DNA of 64,000 nucleotides from Achatina immaculata (taxonomy: Eukaryota; Mollusca; Gastropoda; Stylommatophora; Achatinidae), in contig CM019707.1 of the NCBI GenBank assembly GCA_009760885.1, forward strand, positions 34,518,645-34,582,644. The letters are read 5' to 3'. The notes beneath the pieces were generated by a model, which was given only the letters and a program-made list of their open reading frames with translations, did not search any database and was not told where the DNA came from. Position 1 is the stretch's first letter. The number at the start of each line of letters is the position of its first letter. Below, in pieces: positions 29,992 to 40,739 of this stretch. A program made the position numbers and the translations under genes.

Positions 29992-32031
29992 GCCCTCCCC
30001 CCAACCAGGGGATCAGGGCATTTACTAGTAATCCAGGCCACAGCTTTGGCGAGCACACAATAACTAATTATATGTCTACCACCAGGAACTACGGTCACCG
30101 CCGTCACCAGCTCAACATTTCCACTAATTTCAATAAGTTTTAAAGAAACTTACCATTTTTGACAAGTCCGTAAAAATATGTAACCAGCGACCAGGGGGGC
30201 TTCCGAGCAGCTCAAGCAGGCAATTAAATTCCGGACAATACAAATTCCCGGCCCCCCGGGCAATACAGTCTTATCAGCTGTGACAAGTTGCGTGACAGAA
30301 CTTTGAATTGAAATGTATTCACAGGATCACAATAGGTCTACAAATGACCACGGTGGACGTACCTTGAAGGCAAAATGACCTTGAGGTGTGGGTCCCACAA
30401 GAAAACAGCCCCGGGGGTAGTCCTGTCCAGGCGCAATTATCGAGCCCTGCCGAGGGAGAGAGAAAAATAAAGAATGTAGGAAGAAAATGCCAGCTGGTAA
30501 GATGTGTAAGAAGATGTGAAATAAGATGTGAGGAGAAGATGTTTGAGATGATGAATGACGAAGAAAAAGAAAGATGGCTGTCCACGTTATTGGATAATAG
30601 GCTGAAGGGAAATGTGACCAAAAAAAAAAAAAGGCTTTTAAGTTGGAAAGGGTTACCGTATACCTTAAGACTGGCCTGGATGAGGTGTTCTTAGTTTTAT
30701 TCTGTTGGGCCTTTTAGAATGTTCTACGATAGCCACATACTGACTGAGCGGAGTTGCTGTCTGATTTACATGATAGTCACATACTGACTCTGAACTGGTT
30801 TACTGTCTGATTTATGTGATAGTCAGATGCTGACTCTAAGCGAGTTTGCTGTCTGATTAATGATAAACAAATAACCATTCTGAGAATTTCTGTAATTAGC
30901 TGAAGGACGTGTACAAAGTGACAGTATCACTTGTTTATCACTGCGATAATGTGATTGACTGATTCACTGATTTAAAATCCACAAGAAGGACCAATTCAGG
31001 ACAGACAGAAGAGGAAACATCAAGACTTGAACATTTTATACAGAACGAAACAGAAGAAACAGCGCAACATGGAAAAAACCAGTAGGTCATAGGGACAGTT
31101 TTCGTCTGCAGTCTGTATGCTGCCGGATATAATGATGATATTGTTGATATTTTTTTCAACATCATTACACTTTGTTCCGTGACTTACCGTCTTCCTGACC
31201 TTTGAAGCAAAATTTAGGCATTTAAATGCTAACAATATAATGATATATAACGTTGACGTGGGTCAGAAAGTGTGTAACAGAAGCGTTACTTTCCCGACAC
31301 AAACCCCGGGGCAGAATTGTAACAGATGTAACAGTATAAACATTTTCACAGCAGACGCGAATATGTGCACTGCGTGATGATGTCGAGATCAGAGCCACAG
31401 CTGAAATAACAAGTAATAGACATGAGACAAGCGTGAAATAACAAGTAGGAGGGTGGGGACTAGGGTGGTAATTTCGTGAAAACAGGTCAAATTCTACCCG
31501 AGGTTGTCTATGCAAGAGTGGTTGCTTGGCTAGGAGAGTGGATGGCCGAGTTGGTTGTTTGAGTGAGTGCCTATTTGCTTTAATTTAAAAATCCATGTAT
31601 ATCCCACGAGTGGAAGAGAAGGCCTCTGCCAAACACAGATCATGTACATCACCAGAGAGGAAGATAACGATGAGAGAGAGAGAGAGAGAGAAAGGGAGAG
31701 AGAGAGTACAAAAAGAATCTATAAATATTAGAGGAACATGTAAAACTCCTTTCAATCATATCCTGCTGAGAAAAAAGGTTCCTGAAAAATAAAAAAAACT
31801 AAGAGTAAACAAAAAAAATACTTGTACTACAGATCTGGCTAAGAGTTAAAAGGAAAAATAAAAAAAGAAAACAAAGATGGAAAAACACAAAGGGTAAAAA
31901 AGCACACAGATAAAAACAAAGTACCACATGGTGACAGCAACAATGATCGCTCGCAAGAGTTTTCCAAGTTGCACAGTGCAAGGTCTTGACAGATCAATCA
32001 ATGAGTCTGAAAAAAAAGGGGAACAAAAGCC
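29992..32031. other. No recognisable gene; two small repeats
   Basis: Contains a ~52-bp degenerate repeat (30728-30865: GATAGTCACATACTGACT then GTCTGATTTA, about 2.7 copies) and a GA run at 31671-31706. Short A/G-rich frames at 30386-30694 have no domain. Confidence 0.45.
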
Positions 32032-32655
32032 TATTTGTTTGTTTGAGTGCCTAGTTGGTTGTTTGAGTGCCTAGTTGGTTGTTTGAGTGCCTAGTTGGTT
32101 GTTTGAGTGCCTAGTTGGTTGTTTGGTTGGTTGAGTGACTATTTGCTTGGTTGAGTGAGTGACTAGTTGGTTGTTTGCTTGGCTGAGTGACTAGTTGGTT
32201 GTTTGCTTGGCTGAGTGACTAGTTGGTTGTTTGCTTGGCTGAGTGACTATTTGGTTGATTGAGTGAGTGACTAGTTGGTTGCTTCATTCGTTTGAGTGAG
32301 TGCCTAGTTGCTTGTTTGAGTGCTTAGTTGGTTTTTTGGTTGGCTGACTGAGTGAGTGACTGGTTGGTTGGTTGGTTGGTTTACTAGTTGGTTGGTTTGT
32401 TGAGCGAGTGACTAGTTGGTTGTTTGGTTGGTTAAGTGAATGCCTAGTTGCTTGTTTGGTTGGTTGAGTGAGTGCCTAGTTGGTTGTTTGAGTGAGTGTC
32501 TATTTGCTTGTTTGAGTGCCTATTTGGTTGTTTGCTTGGTTGAGTGAGTACCTAGTTGGTTGTTTGAGTGAGTGTCTATTTGCTTGTTTGAGTGCCTAGT
32601 TGGTTGATTGCTTGGTTGAGTGGGTGACTAGTTGCTTGTTTGGTTGGTTGACTGG
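32032..32655. repeat. G/T-rich ~20-bp degenerate minisatellite (620 bp)
   Basis: Built from GGTTGTTTGAGTGCCTAGTT, GAGTGAGTGACTAGTTGG and GGTTGGTTGGTTGG variants. The top strand is strongly G+T rich with few C. Clusters of GG spaced by TT or TG could form two-tetrad quadruplexes (inference). Confidence 0.88.
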
Positions 32656-33045
32656 ACATACAGTTGTGTGGTGTGGGGTCCTAGTTGTCCCGTGACTCGT
32701 CAGACCTTTCTTCAACTCACGTTTAAGCACGTGGAAGCTGGTAAATCAACGCATGGAAGAACGTGTGATCGTTGCCTGTCTACGTGAGTTCTGAGGAACT
32801 GATTAAACGTGGAGTACATATGTAAGATCTTGGAGCTGGACTTATGCTTGGACACGTTCTTCAACATCAAAGTTGTTTCTGAGTCAAGCCAAATTCGTCA
32901 TAAAGCGTTCGTTTGTTGGAATGTTGTTATATGTTGAGCTATTGCTACTTACAACGTGAGTCATCACGCATACACTGATCCACCACTAGATCATGTTTTA
33001 CACGTATAAGGGGCATTGAGTTATTGCTGAAATCAACAATTCGCA
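32656..33045. other. No recognisable gene
   Basis: Lies upstream of the RNase H LINE relic and may contain more of it, but I could not recognise any motif. Confidence 0.35.
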
Positions 33046-33202
33046 GTCACCTTCATCTACGTTCCTGGGCACGTGGGCATCCAGGGAAATGAGAGAGCTG
33101 ATAGGCTGACTGGCTCTGCCATCATCGCATGATGGACAACCACTGGATCGGGCTGATCTTGTTAACGCGCTCAGAGAGATAGGCAGAGTGGAAGACTTCG
33201 AT

Positions 33203-33706
33203 GGCAGAGAATCTACGTGGCTGCTTAGACTGAAAGAGGGCAGAGAATCTACGTGGCTGCTTAGACTGAAAGAGGGCAGAGAATCTACGTGGCTGCTTAG
33301 ACTGAAAGAGGGCAGAGAATCTACGTGGCTGCTTAGACTGAAAGAGGGCAGAGAATCTACGTGGCTGCTTAGACTGAAAGAGGGCAGTGAATCTACGTGG
33401 CTGCTTAGACTGAAAGAGGGCAGTGAATCTACGTGGCTGCTTAGACTGAAAGAGGGCAGTGAATCTACGTGGCTGCTTAGACTGAAAGAGGGCAGTGAAT
33501 CTACGTGGCTGCTTAGACTGAAAGAGGGCAGAGAATCTACGTGGCTGCTTAGACTGAAAGAGGGCAGAGAATCTACGTGGCTGCTTAGACTGAAAGAGGG
33601 CAGAGAATCTACGTGGCTGCTTAGACTGAAAGAGGGCAGAGAATCTACGTGGCTGCTTAGACTGAAAGAGGGCAGAGAATCTACGTGGCTGCTTAGACTG
33701 AAAGAG
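33203..33706. repeat. 36-bp minisatellite, 14 copies, in LINE coding sequence
   Basis: The unit GGCAGAGAATCTACGTGGCT then GCTTAGACTGAAAGAG is nearly invariant. It occupies exactly 504 bp. A GGCAGTGAATC variant occurs in four consecutive central units, suggesting block duplication. In frame it encodes GRESTWLLRLKE. Confidence 0.95.
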
Positions 33707-33763
33707 CTGGGAATAGAGACTGGCACCGCAAGGAATGAGAGGCATACTGGGCGTGCGAAAGGA

Positions 33764-34015
33764 CTTGCCAACCAACACAGGACAGGAACCATCAGGCGCA
33801 GAACACTTGCCAACCAACACAGGACAGGAACCATCAGGCGCAGAACACTTGCCAACCAACACAGGACAGGAACCATCAGGCGCAGAACACTTGCCAACCA
33901 ACACAGGACAGGAACCATCAGGCGCAGAACACTTGCCAACCAACACAGAACAGGAACTATCAGCCTCAGGACACTTGCCAACCAACACAGGACAGGAACT
34001 ATCAGCCTCAGGACA
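33764..34015. repeat. 42-bp minisatellite, 6 copies, in LINE coding sequence
   Basis: Unit CTTGCCAACCAACACAGGAC then AGGAACCATCAGGCGCAGAACA. It encodes LANQHRTGTIRRRT in the same frame as the 36-bp array. The last two units share the AACTATCAGCCTCAGGACA variant. Confidence 0.95.
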
Positions 34016-34130
34016 CTGGCGGATATTTCAAGGGGACACATGAGCACCTGTGGACATGTCCGGGGTGCAGTGATGATGACCCAACCACAGACCATGACGG
34101 ACCAGACTTGTGCTGTGTCTTGGTTTGTTG

Positions 34131-34527
34131 TGTGAGTTCGGCTGTGTCACAGTGGACGTGATGTTGACGATGTGAAAAATGTCACCGTTGACGCGTGTCA
34201 CACGTCGTTGATGTCACTGTGCCCCAAAACTTAAACAGAACTTTCAACCAACAGGTAACTTAAACAGAACTCTCAACCAACGGGTCGCCAGATGGAGGCA
34301 ACATATTTTCAATGATTATAAGAAAAGATGACTCCATATGGTTGCTTGCATCGTGAATGTCAGCTTTAATTCATTATGGACGCATCGTCCTCTGATGAAA
34401 TATAATATTGTGTTTCATCTGAGCCTAATACTGATCATCAATTTCCTGCCTAAGTCTGCGTCCAAGTCCCTTTTTCATTCTTTTCTGTCCTCGTCTCTAT
34501 TCACGTCTTGGCCTTTGTTTCTAACGT
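34131..34527. other. No recognisable gene; one 30-bp duplication
   Basis: AACTTAAACAGAAC and TCAACCAAC occur twice (34228-34285). Nothing else was seen. Confidence 0.4.
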
Positions 34528-34990
34528 CTCTAAGTGTTTTGTTGTGTTGTGTTGTGCGTCTCTAAGTGTTGTGTTGTGTTGTGCGTCTCTAAGTTTTGTG
34601 TTGTGTTGTGCGTCTCTAAGTGCTGTGTTGTGTTGTGCGTCTCTAAGTGCTGTGTTGTGCGTCTCTAAGTGTTGTGTTGTACGTCTCTAAGTGTTGTGTT
34701 GTACGTCTCTAAGTGTTGTGTTGTACGTCTCTAAGTGTTGTGTTGTACTTCTCTAAGTGTTGTGTTGTGCGTCTCTAAGTGTTGTGTTGTGCGTATCTAA
34801 GTGTTGTGTTGTGTTGTGCGTCTCTAAGTGTTGTGTTGTGTTGTGCGTCTCTAAGTGTTGTGTTGTACATCTCTAAGTGTTTTGTTGTGCGTCTCTAAGT
34901 GTTGTGTTGTGCGTCTCTAAGTGTTTTGTTGTGCGTCTCTAAGTGTTGTGTTGTGCATCTCTAAGTGTTGTGTTGTGCGTCTCTAAGTGT
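34528..34990. repeat. 22/27-bp minisatellite, ~20 copies
   Basis: Unit TCTCTAAGTGTTGTGTTGTG then CG. Some units carry an additional TTGTG, giving 27 bp. GTACG, GTACT and GTGCA variants are interspersed. Confidence 0.92.
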
Positions 34991-35566
34991 ATGCTTTTTA
35001 AGTCGTTTCGTCACTATCTATCAGCACCCGGACTGTTCTGTTGTCTCAAAATTTAAATATAGGTTAACTTCCCTCCTATTAGCCTTTATGAAGGGATCTG
35101 TCTCCATCTTTTTTAGTTCAAAAGACTGAAAGTCCAACTATCACATCAAGCAAGCTGAGGTCATTTGTTTGTGTGTGCTAGAAATATGGAGGCACAAGAC
35201 GGAATGGGAAAAAAGGAAGAGGGGAAGATCTATGCGAAAAAAAAAGAACTACAAAGAAATAGAATAACACGAAAAAGCTCAAAAAGATAACGAAGAAGAT
35301 AAGGAAGAAGATAAGCACTTTAGATGTTAGAATCATAAGTTGAGGGCATTAGCCTTCTACTAAAGATTAAGGGCTGAATTTTTTTCTAAATGTAGTCGTT
35401 AGATTACACTATGGGAAGATTCAAGGAGAGTAGTAAATGTCATATACTTACTCTTTCTTTCTGGATCTCTGAATTCTTCCTTAGGGACAGAGAAAGTAAA
35501 ACTGTCCCTTCACAAAAGTAGCCTTTCTCTGTCAGACTTTACGTAAAACTGATCAGTGAAGCTACA
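34991..35566. other. No recognisable gene
   Basis: AT-rich spacer with A runs near 35237-35246. Nothing was seen. Confidence 0.4.
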
Positions 35567-35678
35567 GGTGTAGAGCAGTCATTACAGGTGTAGAGTGTCA
35601 TTACAGGTGTAGAGCAGTCATTACAGGTGTAGAGCTGTCATTACAGGTGTAGAGCTGTCATTACAGGTGTAGAGCTGG
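35567..35678. repeat. 20-bp minisatellite, ~5.5 copies
   Basis: Unit CATTACAGGTGTAGAGCTGT, with AGCAGT and AGTGT variants. Confidence 0.9.
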
Positions 35679-35685
35679 ACATTAG

Positions 35686-35964
35686 TAAAATTCCCGTCTC
35701 CATCCCATTAAGGGATATTAGGGATATGGTGTTAGGGCCCCATTTCCAGGACCTTCGGCACATGAAAGTGTGATGTGGTCAGTATCACGCATGGTCGCTT
35801 TACCTTCCCATGTTTCTCTGGTACCCATTTCTAGGGGCCGGGTGGGCCCCGGGGACTTTTTATGTGTGATGGTACCAGAAAAAAATCCTCAAGTCTTGGA
35901 CTTGAACCCGGTACCGCCGGATTAGTAGAGCGAGCGTCTAACCACTCAGCCAACCAGGCCGCTA
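35686..35964 (-). mobile_element. Full-length tRNA-headed SINE
   Basis: Reverse-strand copy of about 280 bp. On the minus strand the head reads GCGGCCTGGTTGGCTGAGTG then GTTAGACG, which contains a good RNA polymerase III A box (TGGCTGAGTGG). The B box follows as GGGTTCAAGTCC about 30 nt later. A GGTACCATCAC / CCCGGGGCCCACC linker comes next, then the core GTGATACTGACCACATCACA on the minus strand, ending at CCCTTAATGGG. The family has seven copies here. It resembles V-type or RUDI-like molluscan SINEs, but I cannot verify the name. Confidence 0.85.
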
Positions 35965-36239
35965 TTCAGTGACTCGAGTAAAAATGTCCGGTGGCTTAAA
36001 GTGAATTTGGTTTCATCTTCTTCCTGAACTTTGTACCTACGATGGCTGGTGGTAGCGCTAGCCAGTGAGGCTAACTCCTCAGAGGTTTGGCGTTCTGATC
36101 CTTTGAGGTCAGTCAGTCAGTCAGTCAGTCAGTCATTTGCATGTCCCTTGAGGAACTTTGCCTCCCTAACATCTCTCCTGTAGGTCTCTCAGTTGTAAGC
36201 AAGATGCCCTGCTGCTGATGCATTCATTCGCAGATCATC

Positions 36240-37850
36240 AACGATGTCTTGCAGCCATCTTCACCTTGGTCTTCCTCTCTTTCTTTTTCACATTATGTAT
36301 CCTTCCATGACGGTCTTCTCTAAATTCTCATAACGTTTAATGTGTCCAAAATATTTAAATTTTCTCTCTTTAATCCTCTTTACTAGCCAGCCTTCTTCAA
36401 TATTAAGTTCTTGTAGTTTGGATACATTTGTTCTTCTTTGTGTCCACGATATTTTAAGAACTCTTCTGTAGCATTTACGTTCAAAGGCATTTATGTATTT
36501 CTCAGCTGTTTTGTTAAGTGTCCAGGTCTCACAGGCATATGTTGCGATGGGAAAGATGCATGCCATTAAAAATCTTATTTTTGTAGTTCTGTCTGTTCCT
36601 CTCCACAGATTCTTTAGTTCTTTTACTTTCTGAAGAGCGATAGATGTCCTCCTTTTAGTTTACCTCATTGTATCTCCATTATTAGTTAGCAGTGATCCAA
36701 GATATTCAAAACTCTCCACCTCTTCCAGTTTTTCCTCATTGATACATACATCAGTTGCCTTGTTTGTTTTGTCAGTTGTCATCAATTTAGTTTTCTTCGC
36801 ATTAAGATAGAGGTTTTGGTCTTCGCTGTTCTTACAGACTGACATAATTAGTTCTTCCATTCCTTTTTGTGTCGTGGACAGTAATACTGTGTCATCAACA
36901 TATCTAATCTCTGGTATTTCATAACCTCCAATTGTTATGGCATCGTAATATTCTTTGTCTACATCTTCTCTAACATTTCTCATTATATTTTCAGTATACA
37001 AGTTAAATAAGTAAGGTGACAATATGCACCCCTGACGGACCCCTTGTTTTATGTCAAACCAGGTTGTTGTTTCACCATTTATTCTTACTGCTGCTTGTTG
37101 GTCTAGATACAGCAGTGATGTTAATTGTATCGAATGTGTTGGAAATCCCATTTTTTCCATTATTTCCCACAGTCTCTGGTGTTGTACGCAATTAAATGCC
37201 TTTGAGTAGTCTATAAAGGATAAATATAGATTCACATTAAACTCTCTGCATTTCTCTATTATTAATCTTAGATTGAATATATGATCTCTTGATCCTCTTC
37301 CTTGCCTGAAACCAGCTTGGACCATATTGACTTCTTCTGTTTTCTTACGAAGTCTAACCATTATGATTTTTAACAGAATTTTACTGGCATGACTAATCAG
37401 GGGCAACAGTTCTGTAGTTTGTGCATAATTTCAGGTTACTCTTTTTTGGCAGTGGTATGAATATAATTCTTTTCCATTCTTTTGGTCATATACCTGAATG
37501 CCATATCTTTTTACATAGTGCATGATAGATTGTTGCACATTCCTTTCCTCCTGCTTTAATAAATTCAGCCGTTATCTCATCACATCCTGGTGATTTACCA
37601 TTTTTCAGATTCTTTATTGCCCATAAAACTTCTTCTAATGTCGGTTCGGGTTCTTTCTCCTCCAATAATAATTCACACTGTTGATTTCTGCTTCCACAGT
37701 CAGTTGTTTCATACATTCCTCTGCAATATTCCTTCCATCTTTCTAGAATTTCCTCTGTCTCTGTCAAGGTATTCCTCATCTCATCACAAATTACATTTAG
37801 CTTAGGTGTGACATTTCTCGTCAATGTCTTCATTTCTTTAAACATTTCAC
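36240..37850 (-). pseudogene. LINE C reverse transcriptase and C-terminus
   Basis: Minus-strand frames: 37845-37486 (ILERWKEYCRGMYETTDCGS, AIKNLKNGKSPGCDEITAEF), 37406-36660 (MVQAGFRQGRGSRDHIFNLR, LYLSFIDYSKAFNCVQHQRL, DIKQGVRQGCILSPYLFNLY, IPEIRYVDDTVLLS, ESFEYLGSLLTNNGD) and 36566-36288 (ATYACETWTLNKTAEKYINA, FERKCYRRVLKISWTQRRTN, LNIEEGWLVKRIKERKFKYF, GHIKRYENLEKTVMEGYIM). The RT catalytic box is intact as YVDD at 36891-36902. Frame breaks lie at about 37410-37485 and 36570-36660. It is the best-preserved RT in the window. Confidence 0.9.
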
Positions 37851-37934
37851 TATCTCTTCCACACTTCTGATGTCCTTCTATTCTTTCACAACAATCTTAT
37901 ACGTATTGTTTTTTTTTTCTTTTCTTTTGTTTCT

Positions 37935-39000
37935 TCATATTTCTTTTGTTAAAGTTTTATATATCTCTTTGTTGTTGTTTGTCACTTTCCATTGTGTCTC
38001 CACTTCTCTACTTTGTTTTATCAGTTCTAGTGTGCCTGATGTAATCCATCCACTCTTTTGTGTTTTCTTTTGTGGAACCATGTCTTTAGCTGTTGTTATT
38101 AAGATATCTCTGGCCTGTGTAGCCAAATCATCTGGTGTCATCTCCTCCTGTACAGCCATGGGGATTTCGAAACGGTTCTTCACTTCTATACCGTATTGTT
38201 CTGTTATTTTTGTAAGATCAAAGCGGAGTGGTCTTGATCCCATAACTGTCTTTTTTATCTTTATCTTCATATCTGCTATTAATAACTCATGGTTCGTGTC
38301 ACAATCAGCACCTGGTAAAGTTTTTGCTGAAGTCATACTTGATATCCACCTCCTTTGCACTAAAATGTAATCTATTTGATTCTTGGTTTTCCCATCAGGC
38401 GATGTCCATGTGTTAAGTCTTCTTGGATGTTGTTTTAAAAATTGTGTTAGCAATCATTAGCTCATTCTCCATACAACACGCCATTAGATTGTCACCTGCC
38501 TCATTTCTATGTCCTATGCTAAATTTCCCTACAATATATCCTTCGTCTTCTGCTCTTTCTGTACCAATCTTTGCATTAAAATCCCCCATTATTAGTACAA
38601 TATTATTTTCCGTACCTGGTCTTTCGTCGTTAGCAGTGTGTTATAAAAGCCTTCTACTTCTTCTTTTTCTGATGCTGTTGTAGGTGTATATATCTGGATA
38701 ATTGTTACATTTCTAGGAGTGCCCTTAAGTCTGATTGTGAAAATTCTATCACTTATTGGATTGTAACCTAGTAATGCTTTTGATGTTGATTTGTCCAAGT
38801 AAAAAAGCCACTCCATTCTTTCCTCCACCAGAGTATATAAAGATATTATCATTCTCGCTCTTGAAGTGTCCTGATCCTTTCCATCGATGTTCGCAGATTC
38901 CCAAAATGTGTATCTCCGTTCTTTTCATCACGTTACTTATTATTTGATACATTCCTTCATACATACTCTTACATTCCATGTTCCTACAATTTGTATACTT
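37935..39000 (-). pseudogene. LINE C AP-type endonuclease domain
   Basis: Minus-strand pieces: GTWNVR (about 38995-38975), MYEGMYQIISNVMKRTEIHI, LGICEHRWKGSGHFKSENDN (to 38749), SDRIFTIRLKGTPRNVTIIQ and IYTPTTASEKEEVEGFY (38760-38640), MGDFNAKIGTERAEDEGYIV (about 38591-38530), LNTWTSPDGKTKNQIDYILV (38420-38360), then CDTNHELLIADMKIK. The WNVR, E(HR)W, YTPT, GDFNAK and NQIDY blocks mark an AP endonuclease. The usual SDH is TNH here. The frame then passes into KITEQYGIEVKNRFEIPMAV and the pre-RT linker to 37935. At least three frameshifts are present. Confidence 0.85.
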
Positions 39001-39118
39001 CTATTAAATCGAGTGTATGGGAAGAATGAAAGATGGAGTGATGAAGGGCAGAATGTAAGACGGATCTGTGTGCCAAAGTCTTTATCTTTTAAAAATAAAA
39101 ATCATTCATTCATTCATA
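38992..39118 (+). mobile_element. LINE family J 3' end, third copy
   Basis: The plus strand ATTAAATCGAGTGTATGGGA, AGAATGAAAGATGGAGTGAT and GGGCAGAATGTAAGACGG is the reverse complement of the 3' UTR at 13140-13220. It ends in TTTTAAAAATAAAAATC plus four ATTC units (39101-39118). Only about 110 bp remain. It abuts the 5' end of LINE C in opposite orientation. Confidence 0.85.
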
Positions 39119-39228
39119 GTAATGCAACATCTGATGTACTGCTGGGCGACTTTCTTCTCCGTCGATCCTGAAATCCCAGGCTGTGCTGTAAGAATGTAAA
39201 ACTCATCCCTGTTTTCATTTTCCTCATC

Positions 39229-39945
39229 TTACATCCTTCCCAAGCTGTTAAACATCACAAGGCACTCCCATGTTAGTTAGCCAAGTTTTCCTGTTTTCAG
39301 CGAACTTTTCAACCTTATCAAGGGACTTTATGTCTAATAACTTGGCCTGTCTTAACAATGTCCTTGTTTTACGTGGTCGACCGCTTTTTCTTTGGCCTGT
39401 TGTGCTCCACTTGGTAGCTTGTTTTGGAATTCTCTGACTGTTTCTTCTCATCACGTGACCGACATATGCACATCTTCTTTTTTCTGATCAACCATGAGAC
39501 AGGTTGTTGTTTACTGGTCTGTCTCATCTCTGCGTTCCACTTTATATATAGTTTTCCTTAGGCATTTATTATCAAAAGAGTCTAATTTCTTGTCTATTTC
39601 TTTAGCTGTTTTCCAGCTTTCGCGTGCATAAATGAGGGTAGATATTACATTTGAATTGAATAATCTTAATTTGTTTTTTTTTGCTTATAACTTTAGAGTG
39701 CCATATGTTCTCAAGATTCTTGAAGGTCAATGTTGCTTTTGCAATTCTAACTTCCTTTCTGGTGTAACTATCCTGGTCTATGTAGCTGTTGCGGTATGCA
39801 AATTGGTGTACTTCTTCAACAGCTGTTGCTTCTGCGTATATTTTTCCTTCTTGATTAAGTTTCATCGTACAAGAATAGTTTTGTAGATGCTTATACGCAG
39901 TTTTTGGGGTGCCTCGTTCCTTTGAAATATTGTCCATTTCTTTTA
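39229..39945 (-). pseudogene. LINE family B RT thumb and C-terminus, decayed
   Basis: The minus strand reads EVHQFAYRNSYIDQDSYTRK and TFKNLENIWHSKVISKKKQI (39937-39602), then RRNSQRIPKQATKWSTTGQR, KSGRPRKTRTLLRQAKLLDI and ENRKTWLTNMGVPCDV (39454-39248). This is the same layout as 20184-20714 but with frameshifts and a deletion in GRPRETLKRTLL. The 3' end is CTTACATCCTTCCCAAGC on the plus strand. The 5' end is truncated. Confidence 0.8.
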
Positions 39946-39952
39946 TGTCTAA

Positions 39953-40130
39953 TTAATGTAACGCCCAGCTTCTAGGTTTAAAATGGTGTCCATTTTCTGA
40001 GTTTAATGTAATGCCCAGCTTCTAGGTTTAAAATGGTGTCCATTTTCCGAGTTTAATGTAACGCCCAGTTTCTAGGTTTAAAATAGTGTCCTTTTTCTGG
40101 GTTTATTGTAATGTGCAGTTTCTGCGTTCA
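39953..40130. repeat. 50-bp minisatellite, ~3.5 copies
   Basis: Unit TAATGTAACGCCCAGCTTCT, AGGTTTAAAATGGTGTCCAT, TTTCTGAGTT. The last copies are diverged. Confidence 0.9.
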
Positions 40131-40327
40131 GTTTATTGTCCAGCTTTCTATGCCTGCCTACGTGACTGTGTGTTATGTGCATGTGTGAGCTTAAGAGTCA
40201 ATATCTTGTGCTGTTTATGTTGAGCATGTCTTTGTACATTATTTTCTGTACTCAGTTTTCATACTTTCTTATTACATAGTTTATCCACAGTTTTTCCACA
40301 TTAGATTTATACATCTATGTTGGCATT

Positions 40328-40650
40328 CATTACAAGATTTATATGCTGCTAGTCATTACAAGATTTATATGTTGCCAGTCATAACACGATTTATATGTTG
40401 CCAGTCATTACAAGATTTATTTGTTGCCAGTCATTACAAGATTTATATGTTACCAGTCAGTAAAAGGTTTATGTGTTGCCAGTTATTACAAGATTTATAT
40501 GCTGCTAGTCATTACAAGATTTATATGTTGCCAGTCATAACACGATTTATATGTTGCCAGTCATTACAAGATTTATATGCTGCCAGTCAGTAAAAGGTTT
40601 ATGTGCTACCAATTAGTAAAAGGTTTATGTGTTACCAGTCATTACAAGGT
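40328..40650. repeat. 26-bp minisatellite, ~12 copies
   Basis: Unit CATTACAAGATTTATATGTT then GCCAGT. Variants CAGTAAAAGGTTTATGTG and CATAACACGATTTAT recur in the same order (a block of about five units appears twice), so a higher-order duplication is visible. Confidence 0.92.
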
Positions 40651-40739
40651 TTTCACAACCTATTCCTAGCATCCCCTCTCATAGTTTGTCTCCACAGAGA
40701 GATAATCTTGTGTGATTAAGACATTCTCACAAACGCTGG

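Larger units (their letters stand above)
33046..34130 (+). pseudogene. LINE RNase H and C-terminal region with two in-frame expansions
   Basis: Plus strand 33046-33135 reads VTFIYVPGHVGIQGNERADR then LTGSAIIA, the C-terminal RNase H motif (PGHxGIxGNExADxLA) of retrotransposons with an RNase H domain. After a frameshift the next frame gives DGQPLDRADLVNALREIGRV, EDFDGRESTWLLRLKE (repeated 14 times), LGIETGTARNERHTGRAKG, LANQHRTGTIRRRT (repeated 6 times) and LADISRG. In another frame EHLWTCPGCSDDDPTTDHD (about 34041-34097) is a cysteine-bearing C-terminal block. In relatives the corresponding region is single copy (VNQxRTGTVSxxTLxDILRG). The open 315-codon frame (33188-34135) is therefore an expanded LINE tail and not a host gene. 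Confidence 0.75.
36110..39000 (-). mobile_element. Near full-length RTE-like LINE, family C
   Basis: Minus-strand element of about 2.9 kb. From the 5' end (high coordinate): endonuclease starting TWNVR near 39000, RT at 37845-36660, basic C-terminus at 36566-36240, and a 3' TCAG tetranucleotide tail at about 36110-36136. The two truncated relatives are at 8301-8512 (minus) and 56883-57180 (plus). It is broken by several frameshifts but retains every major domain, more completely than any other LINE here. Confidence 0.88.
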
